Positions 8,825 through 15,630 of a stretch of 64,000 nucleotides of DNA are shown piece after piece. The notes beneath the pieces were generated by a model. It saw nothing but the letters and a program-made list of their open reading frames with translations, was not told the DNA's origin and made no database searches. The first letter of the stretch is position 1; every line of letters begins with the position of its first letter. Position numbers and translations under genes: made by a program. Source of the stretch: Pseudomonas sp. CROZ-RG-20F-R04-15 (lineage in GTDB: Bacteria; Pseudomonadota; Gammaproteobacteria; Pseudomonadales; Pseudomonadaceae). The stretch is taken from NCBI RefSeq assembly GCF_022662375.1, contig NZ_JAKNQL010000002.1:248001-312000 (forward strand), in the 5' to 3' direction.

Positions 8825-9507
8825 CAAGGCTCCAGAGGGGCGACCAGCAGCCCGGCTTCAAGACGGATCAGGCGCCGGCAACGATGGGCCAGACGTTCGT
8901 CGTGGGTCACCAGCACCAGGGTGGTGCCGCGCTCCTTGTTCAATTCGAAGAGCAAATCGCTGATGCGCTCACCGGTATGGCTATCGAGGTTGCCGGTGGG
9001 TTCATCGGCGAACAGCACGTCAGGCTCGGCAGCAAACGCTCGGGCAATCGCCACGCGCTGCTGTTCGCCACCCGAGAGCTGGCGCGGCGAATGGGTCAGG
9101 CGCTGACCGAGGCCGACGCGCTGGAGCAGTTCGGTCGCACGCTCACGCGCATCTTTGCGGCCATCGAGTTCCAGCGGCAGCATGACGTTTTCCAGCGCAT
9201 TGAGACTGTCGAGCAACTGGAACGACTGAAAGACGAAACCGACATGCTCGGCACGAATGCGCGCGCGCTGGTCTTCATCGAGATTGCTCAAGCCTTGGCC
9301 GGCGAGGATGACTTCGCCGCTGCTTGGCAGGTCGAGGCCGGCGAGCAGGCCGAGGAGGGTGGATTTGCCGGAACCGGACGCGCCAACGATGGCCAGGCTG
9401 TCGCCCTTGTTCAGTTCCAGGCTGAGTTCGTGCAGGATAGTCAGTTCACCTTCCGCGCTGGGAACCACTTTGCTGAGGTTCTTCGCGGTGAGAATGCTTG
9501 CGCCCAT
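8824..9507 (-). CDS. ABC transporter ATPase, LolD/YbbA family
   Basis: A 227-residue nucleotide-binding protein with all core motifs: Walker A GASGSGKS, Q-loop FVFQSFQLL, signature LSGGEQQR, Walker B VLFADEP and H-loop VTHDERL. The LDSLNALENVMLPLEL segment is typical of the MacB/LolD group, which powers extraction or mechanotransmission by FtsX-type permeases. It is coupled to the permease gene by a stop/start overlap. Its ATG at 9507 lies only 10 bp from the divergent tesA ATG, so each gene's promoter must lie within or very near the other's coding sequence. No clear ribosome site is visible upstream, but an earlier start would add an unrelated N-terminal extension. Confidence 0.92.
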   Translation of the reverse strand: MGASILTAKNLSKVVPSAEGELTILHELSLELNKGDSLAIVGASGSGKSTLLGLLAGLDLPSSGEVILAGQGLSNLDEDQRARIRAEHVGFVFQSFQLLDSLNALENVMLPLELDGRKDARERATELLQRVGLGQRLTHSPRQLSGGEQQRVAIARAFAAEPDVLFADEPTGNLDSHTGERISDLLFELNKERGTTLVLVTHDERLAHRCRRLIRLEAGLLVAPLEP

Positions 9508-9517
9508 GGAGAATCCG

Positions 9518-10123
9518 ATGCGTGTGTGGTTTTTGAGTGCTGGCCTGGCCTTGATGTGCATGGCCCAGAACGCAGCGGCGGGTACTGTCCTGATCGTTGG
9601 CGATAGTATCAGCGCCGGTTTCGGACTGGATACCCGCTTGGGGTGGGTGTCGTTGCTCGAACAACGGCTCAAACAGGAGGGTTTCGACGACAAAGTGGTC
9701 AACGCCTCGATCAGCGGCGACACCAGTGCCGGAGGCCAGGCGCGGCTGCCCGCGCTGCTTGCAGAGCATAAGCCGGAACTGGTGATCCTCGAACTGGGTG
9801 GCAACGATGGCTTGCGCGGAATGCCGCCAACTCAATTGCAACAAAATCTTGCCTCGATGATCGACAGCTCCCGCCAGAGCGGCGCCAAGGTGCTGTTGCT
9901 CGGCATGCAATTGCCGCCCAACTACGGCAAGCGCTACACCGATGCTTTTGCCGAGGTCTACGGCAAACTCGCCAACGATAAAAAGATCCCGCTGGTGCCG
10001 TTTTTCCTCGACGGCGTGGGCGGTCATCCAGACTTGATGCAAGCCGATGGTCTGCACCCGGCAGCCGGGGCTCAGGGCAAGTTGCTGGAAAATGTCTGGC
10101 CGACGCTAAAACCCTTGCTTTGA
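9518..10123 (+). CDS. tesA: TesA: periplasmic acyl-CoA thioesterase I/lysophospholipase, 3' end rebuilt by island
   Basis: A 201-residue SGNH hydrolase. A signal peptide (MRVWFLSAGLALMCMAQNAA) precedes the GDS block with nucleophile Ser30. GGND supplies the oxyanion Asn, and the DGLHP motif holds catalytic Asp177 and His180. The ATG at 9518 follows GGAG. Residues 158 to the end lie in a 124-bp segment repeated exactly at 13501-13624. The last codons, CCC TTG CTT TGA, differ from CCG CTG TTA TGA of the displaced end but encode the same KPLL. The protein is therefore intact although an hxs island separates it from its former downstream neighbour. The catalytic Asp and His lie in the repeated part. 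Confidence 0.96.
   Translation: MRVWFLSAGLALMCMAQNAAAGTVLIVGDSISAGFGLDTRLGWVSLLEQRLKQEGFDDKVVNASISGDTSAGGQARLPALLAEHKPELVILELGGNDGLRGMPPTQLQQNLASMIDSSRQSGAKVLLLGMQLPPNYGKRYTDAFAEVYGKLANDKKIPLVPFFLDGVGGHPDLMQADGLHPAAGAQGKLLENVWPTLKPLL
9990..10113 (+). repeat. Left copy of 124-bp direct repeat bounding the hxs island
   Basis: This stretch, inside tesA, is identical base for base to 13501-13624. The repeat period is 3511 bp. Identity stops abruptly on both sides: C at 9989 against T at 13500, and C at 10114 against G at 13625. It marks one boundary of the inserted segment. Confidence 0.97.
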
Positions 10124-10141
10124 ATTTACCGCGCGGAGGCG

Positions 10142-11317
10142 TCAGAAGGGAGTGAGCTGTTTGCTGTATCCAAATTTGATCCCTGACGCGAAAAAACCTC
10201 CGCATTCGCTTTGCTTTCGGCAGGTCAGGCATTCCGGTGCAAACTCATTTTTCCAGTCACTGATTGATTTTCGGTAGTACGGAAGAATGTCTGGGTTAAC
10301 CAGACACAACTGATGGTTGTAGACCGAAACGTTCATTCCATATTTGGTAAGAATCTGTACCGATTTGCTGAGAGTGTCTTTGTATTCGATGGGATCAATC
10401 CAAAGCTCATCAAGATTGGCGCGGGTAAACCCCATCATTTCAAGCCCCATCAAAGCAACCTGATCGACGAACAAGAGATTGCGCGCAATGAACTCACATA
10501 GCTGAGGAAGCCGCTGGATCGACAATTTGTGTAAGACGACCCGAATCTCGACCCTCTGCCCCAAGCGTTTCAGGTTCAGAATGCCTTGAATGGTTTCGTC
10601 GAATGCGCCTTGAGCCTGAACGATATAGTCATGAAGAGTTGGATCATCTGAATAGACGGGAATCCCGACCATTGCATCAGGTAATCCTATCTCCGCATAT
10701 TTTTCAGCAAACCTTGGGTCTCTGAAGCTTCTTCCATTCGAAAGGATATGAATGGCGGTTCTTGGTAGGTAGCTTTTCGTCAGGCTAACTATTCTGAGAA
10801 AACGCTCCTTATTGGTGGTTGGCTCTCCACCAGTGAATCCTAGCTCGCGGGTTTCTTTTGGGATCAATGGGATCAAGCTTTCGATTTCATCGAGTATCCA
10901 TGAGTCATCGGCTGCTTTAGGAGGCTGTGAGCACATCAGGCAATAGTTATTGCACTGCTCAGTTAGCAGAATGCTGTTGTTCGGCGACGAGGCCCGAAAC
11001 AGAACCCGAATGCTTTGACGATCAGTGGAAAGCCGGACAATGTCATTGTTGCCAATGTAGTCGTAGTCATGTGGCAGGATCGAGTAGTCGGAGCCCTCGG
11101 GGAGTTCTTGAGCCAAATCCTGATGCTGTTCAGTCAGAAGATAGTGTGCAAATCCGAAGGGGATAGGGCATTCGGTCGCCAGATAGGCCATTTCTCTTCG
11201 TAGGATTTCGGGAAGGTTTCGGTTAGTGGAAACCTTGATGAGCGTGAGATCCTTGGAGACATCAACTGCATGGATACGGATTATTTTTCCGCTGAGCTTC
11301 AGCATCGATTCGCCCAT
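10142..11317 (-). CDS. hxsC: Radical SAM protein of the His-Xaa-Ser system, HxsC
   Basis: A 391-residue radical SAM protein. After an N-terminal region of about 110 residues comes the cluster motif C122-x3-C126-x2-C129 (QCNNYCLMCS), then GGEP at 163-166 for SAM binding. Near the C-terminus C363, C366 and C372 (ECLTCRKQSECGG) suggest an extra metal site. The family is predicted to modify the His-Xaa-Ser repeat peptide together with HxsB. The coding region overlaps the end of hxsB by 19 bp. The start is ambiguous: the ATG at 11317 is used, but the ATG at 11305 (MLKLSGKII) is equally possible. It ends 18 bp from the convergent tesA stop. The reaction catalysed is not known to me. Confidence 0.9.
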   Translation of the reverse strand: MGESMLKLSGKIIRIHAVDVSKDLTLIKVSTNRNLPEILRREMAYLATECPIPFGFAHYLLTEQHQDLAQELPEGSDYSILPHDYDYIGNNDIVRLSTDRQSIRVLFRASSPNNSILLTEQCNNYCLMCSQPPKAADDSWILDEIESLIPLIPKETRELGFTGGEPTTNKERFLRIVSLTKSYLPRTAIHILSNGRSFRDPRFAEKYAEIGLPDAMVGIPVYSDDPTLHDYIVQAQGAFDETIQGILNLKRLGQRVEIRVVLHKLSIQRLPQLCEFIARNLLFVDQVALMGLEMMGFTRANLDELWIDPIEYKDTLSKSVQILTKYGMNVSVYNHQLCLVNPDILPYYRKSISDWKNEFAPECLTCRKQSECGGFFASGIKFGYSKQLTPF

Positions 11318-12756
11318 CCCATAAAAATCCGCTTCGTATCTTCGTCGTTTTCCATCAATTCAATGAGGTGTTTGAAGATCGCCATGTTCCGTTTACAAAA
11401 GGAGGATTCTGGCTTTCTTCCTACCAGATCCTTATGCATGGCGTGATGGTAAACAGGTTCTGAGCCGCAGAAGGGTTCAAATGCGCAGTCTGAGCACATG
11501 GGAGAACTCAGTGTGAAGGAATCTTCCAGGGCATCTAAGAGCTGATCCGAGAGGATGATTTCCTCATAGGATTGTTCCAGAATATTGCCTAATCTGAAGG
11601 TCTGGTCGCCCATCTCAGCAAGCATGCGACTTTCATCCGAAGCATAGACTGAGCCATCGTAATTGAACACGATGGCAGCAATTCCAGCACCTGCGGGGTT
11701 CATCAGATCAACGAATCCGGGGTCTGTTGATGTGAGCATTTTTGCCAGCACAAGCGATGAGTACTGCTCCACAAATCGTATGCCGGACTTGTTCAGCTTG
11801 ATGATGTATTCAAGACCTTCTTTGTAAAAGTCTAGCCAACGTTCAGTGTCATATGACAGGTATTTTTTGGTCTTGATTGCGAAGCCATACGGCGAGAGAG
11901 TTCGGAGAAATATCCCATCAAAACCTAGCCGCAGGTACTCATCAATGATCGCCCTAACGTGGGGTAGGCTCTTGTCGGTGGTTGTCATCAGAGCAGACAC
12001 TTGATCGTACCCGAGTGCTGCGCGTGCTTTTGTTAACCCCTCTTCGAAACGTTGGTGACTGTTCCGTCCGGGGCGCGGACGATTGGCATTGTGGAGATTC
12101 ATCGGTCCGTCGAGGGAGGATGAAAGGACAATGCGATGCTTTTTGCAGAAAATAAGCATTTCATCAGTTAACAGCGAAAGCGTGGTTGCAATCACGAACT
12201 GAAGGTCACGGTCCTCTTTGAGGTTGCGTTTTTCAGCCTCAAGGACAACGTATTTCACCATCTCAAAATTCAGCAGGGGCTCTCCGCCCTGAAATTCAAT
12301 TTTGATGGCCGGATTCGGTGACATGAAAACGAAATCCAATGACCGGTCAGCCATCTCTGAGGTCATGTCGAATTCATCTCTGATTTCCGATTGCCGTGAG
12401 ACTTGGCAATAGGGGCAGCTATGATCGCATCGAAGGGTCACTACAAAGATATGCAGATTGGTGAACTGAGCGAGCCTGGACAAGCGGGTGCGTATCTTGA
12501 GAGCGAGTAGCTGGAGAGGCGCTTGCTCCTCTGGAAATCGAATGAACTGCTTTGAACGGAGCGTTGGGATCAGCTCTGATGTAAGTGGTAGGGTTCTGTT
12601 GATCAGCGGTTCGAGTAACGGCGTCGGCAGGACATGGTACTCGCCCGCCATATTGGTAATGACGTATTCGCAGTCATTCAAACGGTCGAATTTGAACGGC
12701 AGCAGCTCGTAAGGGCGTTGCTGAGCGTAGAAATCCAGCTTCTGAAATTTACTCAC
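11299..12756 (-). CDS. hxsB: Radical SAM/SPASM maturase of the His-Xaa-Ser system, HxsB
   Basis: A 485-residue peptide-modifying radical SAM protein. The SAM cluster motif is C110-x3-C114-x2-C117 (CDHSCPYC), with FQGGEPLLN at about 155-163. The C-terminal SPASM-type region carries C421, C424, C430 and C454 for auxiliary iron-sulfur clusters. This layout is shared with maturases that crosslink RiPP precursors, such as the three-residue cyclophane enzymes. The N-terminal 100 residues may bind the precursor leader. The start ATG at 12756 overlaps the end of hxsD by 8 bp, so translation is probably coupled. The substrate should be HxsA at 13053-13337. The crosslink type is not predictable from sequence alone. 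Confidence 0.93.
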   Translation of the reverse strand: MSKFQKLDFYAQQRPYELLPFKFDRLNDCEYVITNMAGEYHVLPTPLLEPLINRTLPLTSELIPTLRSKQFIRFPEEQAPLQLLALKIRTRLSRLAQFTNLHIFVVTLRCDHSCPYCQVSRQSEIRDEFDMTSEMADRSLDFVFMSPNPAIKIEFQGGEPLLNFEMVKYVVLEAEKRNLKEDRDLQFVIATTLSLLTDEMLIFCKKHRIVLSSSLDGPMNLHNANRPRPGRNSHQRFEEGLTKARAALGYDQVSALMTTTDKSLPHVRAIIDEYLRLGFDGIFLRTLSPYGFAIKTKKYLSYDTERWLDFYKEGLEYIIKLNKSGIRFVEQYSSLVLAKMLTSTDPGFVDLMNPAGAGIAAIVFNYDGSVYASDESRMLAEMGDQTFRLGNILEQSYEEIILSDQLLDALEDSFTLSSPMCSDCAFEPFCGSEPVYHHAMHKDLVGRKPESSFCKRNMAIFKHLIELMENDEDTKRIFMGWANRC

Positions 12757-13051
12757 TGATCAGTCCGGTTTTCGAGAAGGCCAGCCCAAGGATCAGATTT
12801 TTGATAGGCAACGTTTCAGTATTCAACTGGTGGCGCAGTTGGTAGTCGATCACGTCTTTCTTGAATTCTTGCACTGCGAGTAGGAATGAATGCTCTTCGA
12901 CGCCGATATTCGAGGACAATACGCAGCTGAATTTTCCTTCAGCGCACGCAACATCAACCGTCAGCGAGTTCATTGCCCGATAAGCAGCTTTCTGCAGCAC
13001 TTGTGCTTCGTAAAGCTGCTGGTCAAATACGAGCGTCACCTCCCGCTCCAT
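12749..13051 (-). CDS. hxsD: His-Xaa-Ser system accessory protein HxsD
   Basis: A 100-residue protein with no catalytic motif, starting MEREVTLVFDQQLY and ending KNLILGLAFSKTGLISE. Position, length and the DYQLRHQLNTETLPIKNLIL block match the HxsD family, always found with HxsB and HxsC. It may act as a precursor-recognition or chaperone subunit, by analogy with RRE proteins, but that is inference. The start at 13051 lies directly after the hxsA stop (1 bp gap), and its ribosome site must lie within the repeat-coding end of hxsA. Translation of HxsD is thus likely tied to translation of the precursor. Confidence 0.85.
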   Translation of the reverse strand: MEREVTLVFDQQLYEAQVLQKAAYRAMNSLTVDVACAEGKFSCVLSSNIGVEEHSFLLAVQEFKKDVIDYQLRHQLNTETLPIKNLILGLAFSKTGLISE

Positions 13052-13052
13052 G

Positions 13053-13337
13053 TCAGGAGCCCGAATGATGGGAGCTGTGTGAACTGTGCGACGAGTGCGA
13101 GCTGTGAGAGCTGTGATAGGCCATGAATTGACCTTGGTCTCCCCGTTTCAACACAAATGTGAACAAATCGTTGCCGCCGCGTACCGAAAGGTTTTCGCTC
13201 TGAGGAGGCGACTGGGTTGCGATTGTTTGGTCAATGGCGGGGTCGGTGATCTGGTGAGGTACTGATGCTGAAGCATGCTCTGTAGCAACTGCTGCTGCCA
13301 AAGTCGCCATCGGTACCAGAAAGGAGCGTTTTTTCAT
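13053..13337 (-). CDS. hxsA: RiPP precursor HxsA with C-terminal His-Ser-Ser repeat
   Basis: A 94-residue precursor. Residues 1-24 look like a Sec signal peptide: MKKR, hydrophobic SFLVPMATLAAAVA, and ASA before Ser25. Residues 25-73 form a polar leader with FTFVLKR near 59-65. From His75 there are five HSS units (75-89), then HHSGS at the end. The serine codons in the repeat are mixed between TCN and AGY types, so the repeat is kept at protein level and did not arise by recent DNA slippage. AAGGA lies 9 nt before the ATG at 13337. It is the first gene of hxsADBC. The signal peptide suggests an exported or periplasmic product; no exporter or protease is encoded alongside. Confidence 0.9.
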   Translation of the reverse strand: MKKRSFLVPMATLAAAVATEHASASVPHQITDPAIDQTIATQSPPQSENLSVRGGNDLFTFVLKRGDQGQFMAYHSSHSSHSSHSSHSSHHSGS

Positions 13338-13500
13338 TATTGGATTTCCTTATCAGGGGTGGGGTTACTCGCTGAGTCTCTCCGTCAGATGAGCGTGATG
13401 TCAATATGGAATTAACTTGGCTGAGCGTTCCGCAGTCAAAATCCGACAGACGTTACAAAGAAGGTAAGTTTTCGAGCTGACGTGCCTATGAAAAGTCTGT
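13338..13500 (-). promoter_or_regulatory. Promoter region of hxsADBC and right junction of the island
   Basis: This AT-richer gap must hold the promoter of the hxs operon. On the minus strand TTGACT (13437-13432) is followed after 17 bp by GTTAAT, a weak sigma-70 candidate; TTGACA occurs nearby without a good -10. An 8-bp inverted repeat, CGACAGAC (13444-13451) and GTCTGTCG (13495-13502), ends exactly at the junction with the duplicated tesA segment and might be a recombination or regulator site. Confidence 0.4.
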
Positions 13501-13634
13501 CGCTGGTGCCGTTTTTCCTCGACGGCGTGGGCGGTCATCCAGACTTGATGCAAGCCGATGGTCTGCACCCGGCAGCCGGGGCTCAGGGCAAGTTGCTGGA
13601 AAATGTCTGGCCGACGCTAAAACCGCTGTTATGA
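13501..13634 (+). pseudogene. Displaced 3' remnant of tesA
   Basis: This fragment encodes only the last 44 residues of TesA in frame, including the catalytic DGLHP, and ends CCG CTG TTA TGA. It has no start codon or ribosome site. The first 124 bp equal 9990-10113. Because it is joined to the normal downstream neighbour (13692), it is probably the original chromosomal end of tesA, displaced when the island brought a replacement end. Confidence 0.93.
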
Positions 13635-13691
13635 GGCTTTTCTAAGGGCAGGCTTTCGGCTAATGTGGCGCCCCCTTATTTGGAGCCCCCG

Positions 13692-13985
13692 ATGTCGCGT
13701 TCTGCCTGGTCCCTGTTTGCCTACCAACTGATCGAGCCTGACGAGCAGCTGGATCTGTTCGCCTGCCAGGAAGTGCGGGTACATCTGGTGACCCGTCAAC
13801 TCGAACTCGGTGGCTCGGCCGATCGTACCCTGTGCGGCAGCCTGTTGCCGGCGCAACCGCGCTGGTCGAGCGTCGATCGTCGGGTGTTTCAGGATCAGCG
13901 CCTGTGTTCGCTGTGCCGGGCGATTCTGGAATCGCAAAAGCGTGGCACCTCGCCAATCTGGCCTGAGCTGCGTTTCGAGCTCTGA
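13692..13985 (+). CDS. Conserved hypothetical protein with CxxC, 97 aa
   Basis: A 97-residue soluble protein beginning MSRSAWSLFAYQLIEPDEQLD. It carries RTLCGSLLPAQ near residue 47 and QRLCSLCRAI near residue 77, so three cysteines, including a CxxC pair, could bind zinc or form a redox site. I know no function. By gene order it corresponds to the small gene between tesA and the L,D-transpeptidase in other pseudomonads (PA2855 in PAO1, from memory). The ATG at 13692 is used because the protein begins there in that context; an earlier in-frame ATG at 13665 adds nine unlikely residues. Before insertion of the hxs island it would have followed tesA by about 60 bp. Confidence 0.75.
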   Translation: MSRSAWSLFAYQLIEPDEQLDLFACQEVRVHLVTRQLELGGSADRTLCGSLLPAQPRWSSVDRRVFQDQRLCSLCRAILESQKRGTSPIWPELRFEL

Positions 13986-13988
13986 TTC

Positions 13989-14079
13989 TGTGGGAGCCGA
14001 GCTTGCTCGCGAAGAGGCCATGTCAGTTAACATTTTTGGCGACTGACCCACCGCTTTCGCGAGCAAGCTCGCTCCCACC
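13989..14079. repeat. REPIN: two inverted REP elements
   Basis: TGTGGGAGCCGAGCTTGCTCGCGAAG, with one inserted C in the arm, and the inverse TTTCGCGAGCAAGCTCGCTCCCA, about 40 bp apart. Located just after the 97-aa gene and before the L,D-transpeptidase gene. Confidence 0.88.
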
Positions 14080-14183
14080 TGGAACACCTTGTCGCCTGCA
14101 TAGGGGTGATCTCCCCGAATATTCAAAGTGCGGTGTACAATCGCGCTCTTATACCCTTGTTGATCATGCGAAGGATTTTCCGG

Positions 14184-15155
14184 ATGTTGCCGCGCTTTCC
14201 TGCCGTCACCCGCTGCCTGTCACTTGCCGCCCTGTGTGTGGCCGGTCCCGTTGCTGCATTGGAGTTTCCCCTGCCTCCACCCGGTGAAGACATCATCGGC
14301 CAGGTCCAGGTGATCAAAGCCAAGTACGAAGACACCTTCGCCGATCTGGGCACGAAGTACGATCTGGGCTACTCGGAGATGGTCGCGGCCAACCCGGGCG
14401 TCGATGCCTGGTTGCCGGGCGCCGGCACCGAAATCGTCCTGCCGACGCGGTTCATCCTGCCGCCGGGCCCGCGCGAAGGCATCGTCATCAACCTCGCCGA
14501 ATACCGCCTCTACTACTTCCCGAAAGGCCGCAACGTGGTTTACACGTTCCCGCTGGGTATCGGTCGTGAGGGTTGGGGTTCGCCGATTGCGCACACCTCG
14601 ATCACCGCCAAGACACCAAACCCGACCTGGACGCCTCCAGCGTCGATCAAGGCTGAGCACGCTGCTGATGGCGATCCGCTGCCAAACGTAGTGCCGGCCG
14701 GCCCTGACAATCCGCTGGGGCCGTTCAAGTTTACTTTGGGCACGCCGGGCTACCTGATTCACGGTTCGAACAAGAAGTTCGGGATCGGCATGCGCACCAG
14801 CCACGGCTGCTTCCGCATGTTCAACAACAACGTGCTGGAAATGGCCGGCATGGTCCCGGTCGGCACGTCGGTGCGGATCCTCAACGATGCCTACAAGTTC
14901 GGCAGCAGTGGCGGCAAGGTCTATCTGGAAGCGCACACGCCGATCGACGACAAGGGCAATCCGTCGGTGGTCGACAAGCACACCGCAGTGATCAACGCGA
15001 TGCTCAAGCGTGAAGATGTCACCAGCAACCTGCGCGTGAACTGGGATGTGGTGCGGGATGTGGTCGCGGCCGAAGATGGCCTGCCAACGGAAATCGGTAC
15101 ACCGAATACTTCGGCACCGATTGTTGCCAATACACCGATCGACCTGCAGCAGTAA
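14184..15155 (+). CDS. L,D-transpeptidase (YkuD/ErfK family) with LysM domain
   Basis: A 323-residue exported protein. The signal peptide (residues 1-25, ending PVAA) is followed by a LysM-like peptidoglycan-binding segment at about 35-90 and a YkuD catalytic domain at about 97-235. The catalytic motif has His193 in LIHGSN and Cys209 in TSHGCFRM. The family forms L,D-crosslinks or attaches Lpp-type lipoproteins to peptidoglycan. The next gene, on the opposite strand, encodes OprI, the Pseudomonas Lpp homologue, which suggests OprI anchoring, though crosslinking is also possible. The ATG at 14184 is chosen because AAGGA lies 8 nt upstream and the signal peptide begins there; an ATG at 14166 is also in frame. 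Confidence 0.93.
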   Translation: MLPRFPAVTRCLSLAALCVAGPVAALEFPLPPPGEDIIGQVQVIKAKYEDTFADLGTKYDLGYSEMVAANPGVDAWLPGAGTEIVLPTRFILPPGPREGIVINLAEYRLYYFPKGRNVVYTFPLGIGREGWGSPIAHTSITAKTPNPTWTPPASIKAEHAADGDPLPNVVPAGPDNPLGPFKFTLGTPGYLIHGSNKKFGIGMRTSHGCFRMFNNNVLEMAGMVPVGTSVRILNDAYKFGSSGGKVYLEAHTPIDDKGNPSVVDKHTAVINAMLKREDVTSNLRVNWDVVRDVVAAEDGLPTEIGTPNTSAPIVANTPIDLQQ

Positions 15156-15169
15156 GTCGTACTCCGGAA

Positions 15170-15202
15170 CCCGTCGATGCGTGAAGCGTCGGCGGGTTTT
15201 TT
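15170..15202 (+). terminator. Terminator of the L,D-transpeptidase gene
   Basis: CCCGTCGATGC pairs with GCGTCGGCGGG (11 bp with G-U pairs) around GTGAA, followed by six T. Confidence 0.85.
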
Positions 15203-15227
15203 ATTGCCTGAACAAAACGATGGGCAA

Positions 15228-15258
15228 TAAAAAAGCCGACCCGATAAATCGGGTCGGC
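15228..15258 (-). terminator. Terminator of oprI
   Basis: A perfect 10-bp stem, GCCGACCCGA with TCGGGTCGGC, around TAAA. The A-run to its left gives a U-tract on the minus strand, just after the oprI stop. Confidence 0.92.
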
Positions 15259-15281
15259 TCGATAACAATCCCGAGGGATTA

Positions 15282-15533
15282 TTACTTGCGGCTAGCTTTG
15301 TCCAGCATGCGCAGAGCACGCTCGTTAGCTTCGTCAGCAGTCTGTTGTGCTTTTTGAGCAGCAGCCAGAGCTTCATCAGCTTTACGGTAAGCTTCGTCTG
15401 CACGAGCCTGGGAGCGAGCAGCTGCGTCTTCAGTAGCGGTCAGACGTGCTTCGGTTTCTTTCGATGCGCTGCTGCAACCGGTAGCCAGAACTGCGGCCAG
15501 AGCCAGAGCAGAGAATTTCAGAACGTTGTTCAT
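15282..15533 (-). CDS. oprI: Major outer-membrane lipoprotein OprI (Lpp homologue)
   Basis: An 83-residue lipoprotein. The signal peptide [20 protein letters not shown] ends in a lipobox with Cys20 as the lipidated residue. The mature part is Ala/Glu/Lys-rich and forms a long coiled coil (heptads such as [17 protein letters not shown]), ending in DKASRK with the C-terminal Lys that can be joined to peptidoglycan. AAGGGGAACACG precedes the ATG. High expression is expected: a good promoter and a strong terminator flank it. The L,D-transpeptidase gene lies convergent on the other strand. Length equals P. aeruginosa OprI. Confidence 0.97.
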   Translation of the reverse strand: MNNVLKFSALALAAVLATGCSSASKETEARLTATEDAAARSQARADEAYRKADEALAAAQKAQQTADEANERALRMLDKASRK

Positions 15534-15602
15534 CGTGTTCCCCTTCAAGGACTTTCAAATTAAGTGGCTGTCTCCTCACGATTGAGGAAATAGCCGGCGT
15601 AC

Positions 15603-15630
15603 ATACTACCCATTAGTTGTAGTAAGTAAA
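15603..15630 (-). promoter_or_regulatory. Probable sigma-70 promoter of oprI
   Basis: On the minus strand TTTACT (15630-15625) is followed after 16 bp by TAGTAT (15608-15603), about 70 bp before the oprI ATG, inside an AT-rich segment. Confidence 0.55.

Larger units (their letters stand above)
10114..13624. mobile_element. hxs RiPP genomic island inserted in tesA 3' end
   Basis: A 3511-bp unit lies between two 124-bp copies of the tesA 3' end. It contains only the four-gene hxsA-hxsD-hxsB-hxsC operon, transcribed against tesA, plus about 160 bp of promoter region. Its base composition is visibly lower in GC: a hand count gives 29/60 for the line at 11701 against 40/60 for the line at 17041. 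The target gene is regenerated, as with islands that carry a replacement gene end. No integrase, transposase or resolvase is present, and 124 bp of identity is long for a site-specific core. Homologous exchange through tesA, or a recombinase supplied from elsewhere, is therefore likely. Confidence 0.85.

Noticed and set aside
13063..13120. Possible CRISPR or DNA tandem repeat
   Set aside because: The repeat is protein-level HSS in hxsA; the DNA units use different Ser codons and there are no spacers.
10114..13624. Prophage or insertion sequence
   Set aside because: No phage or transposase genes and no terminal inverted repeats; only hxs genes with tesA end duplication.
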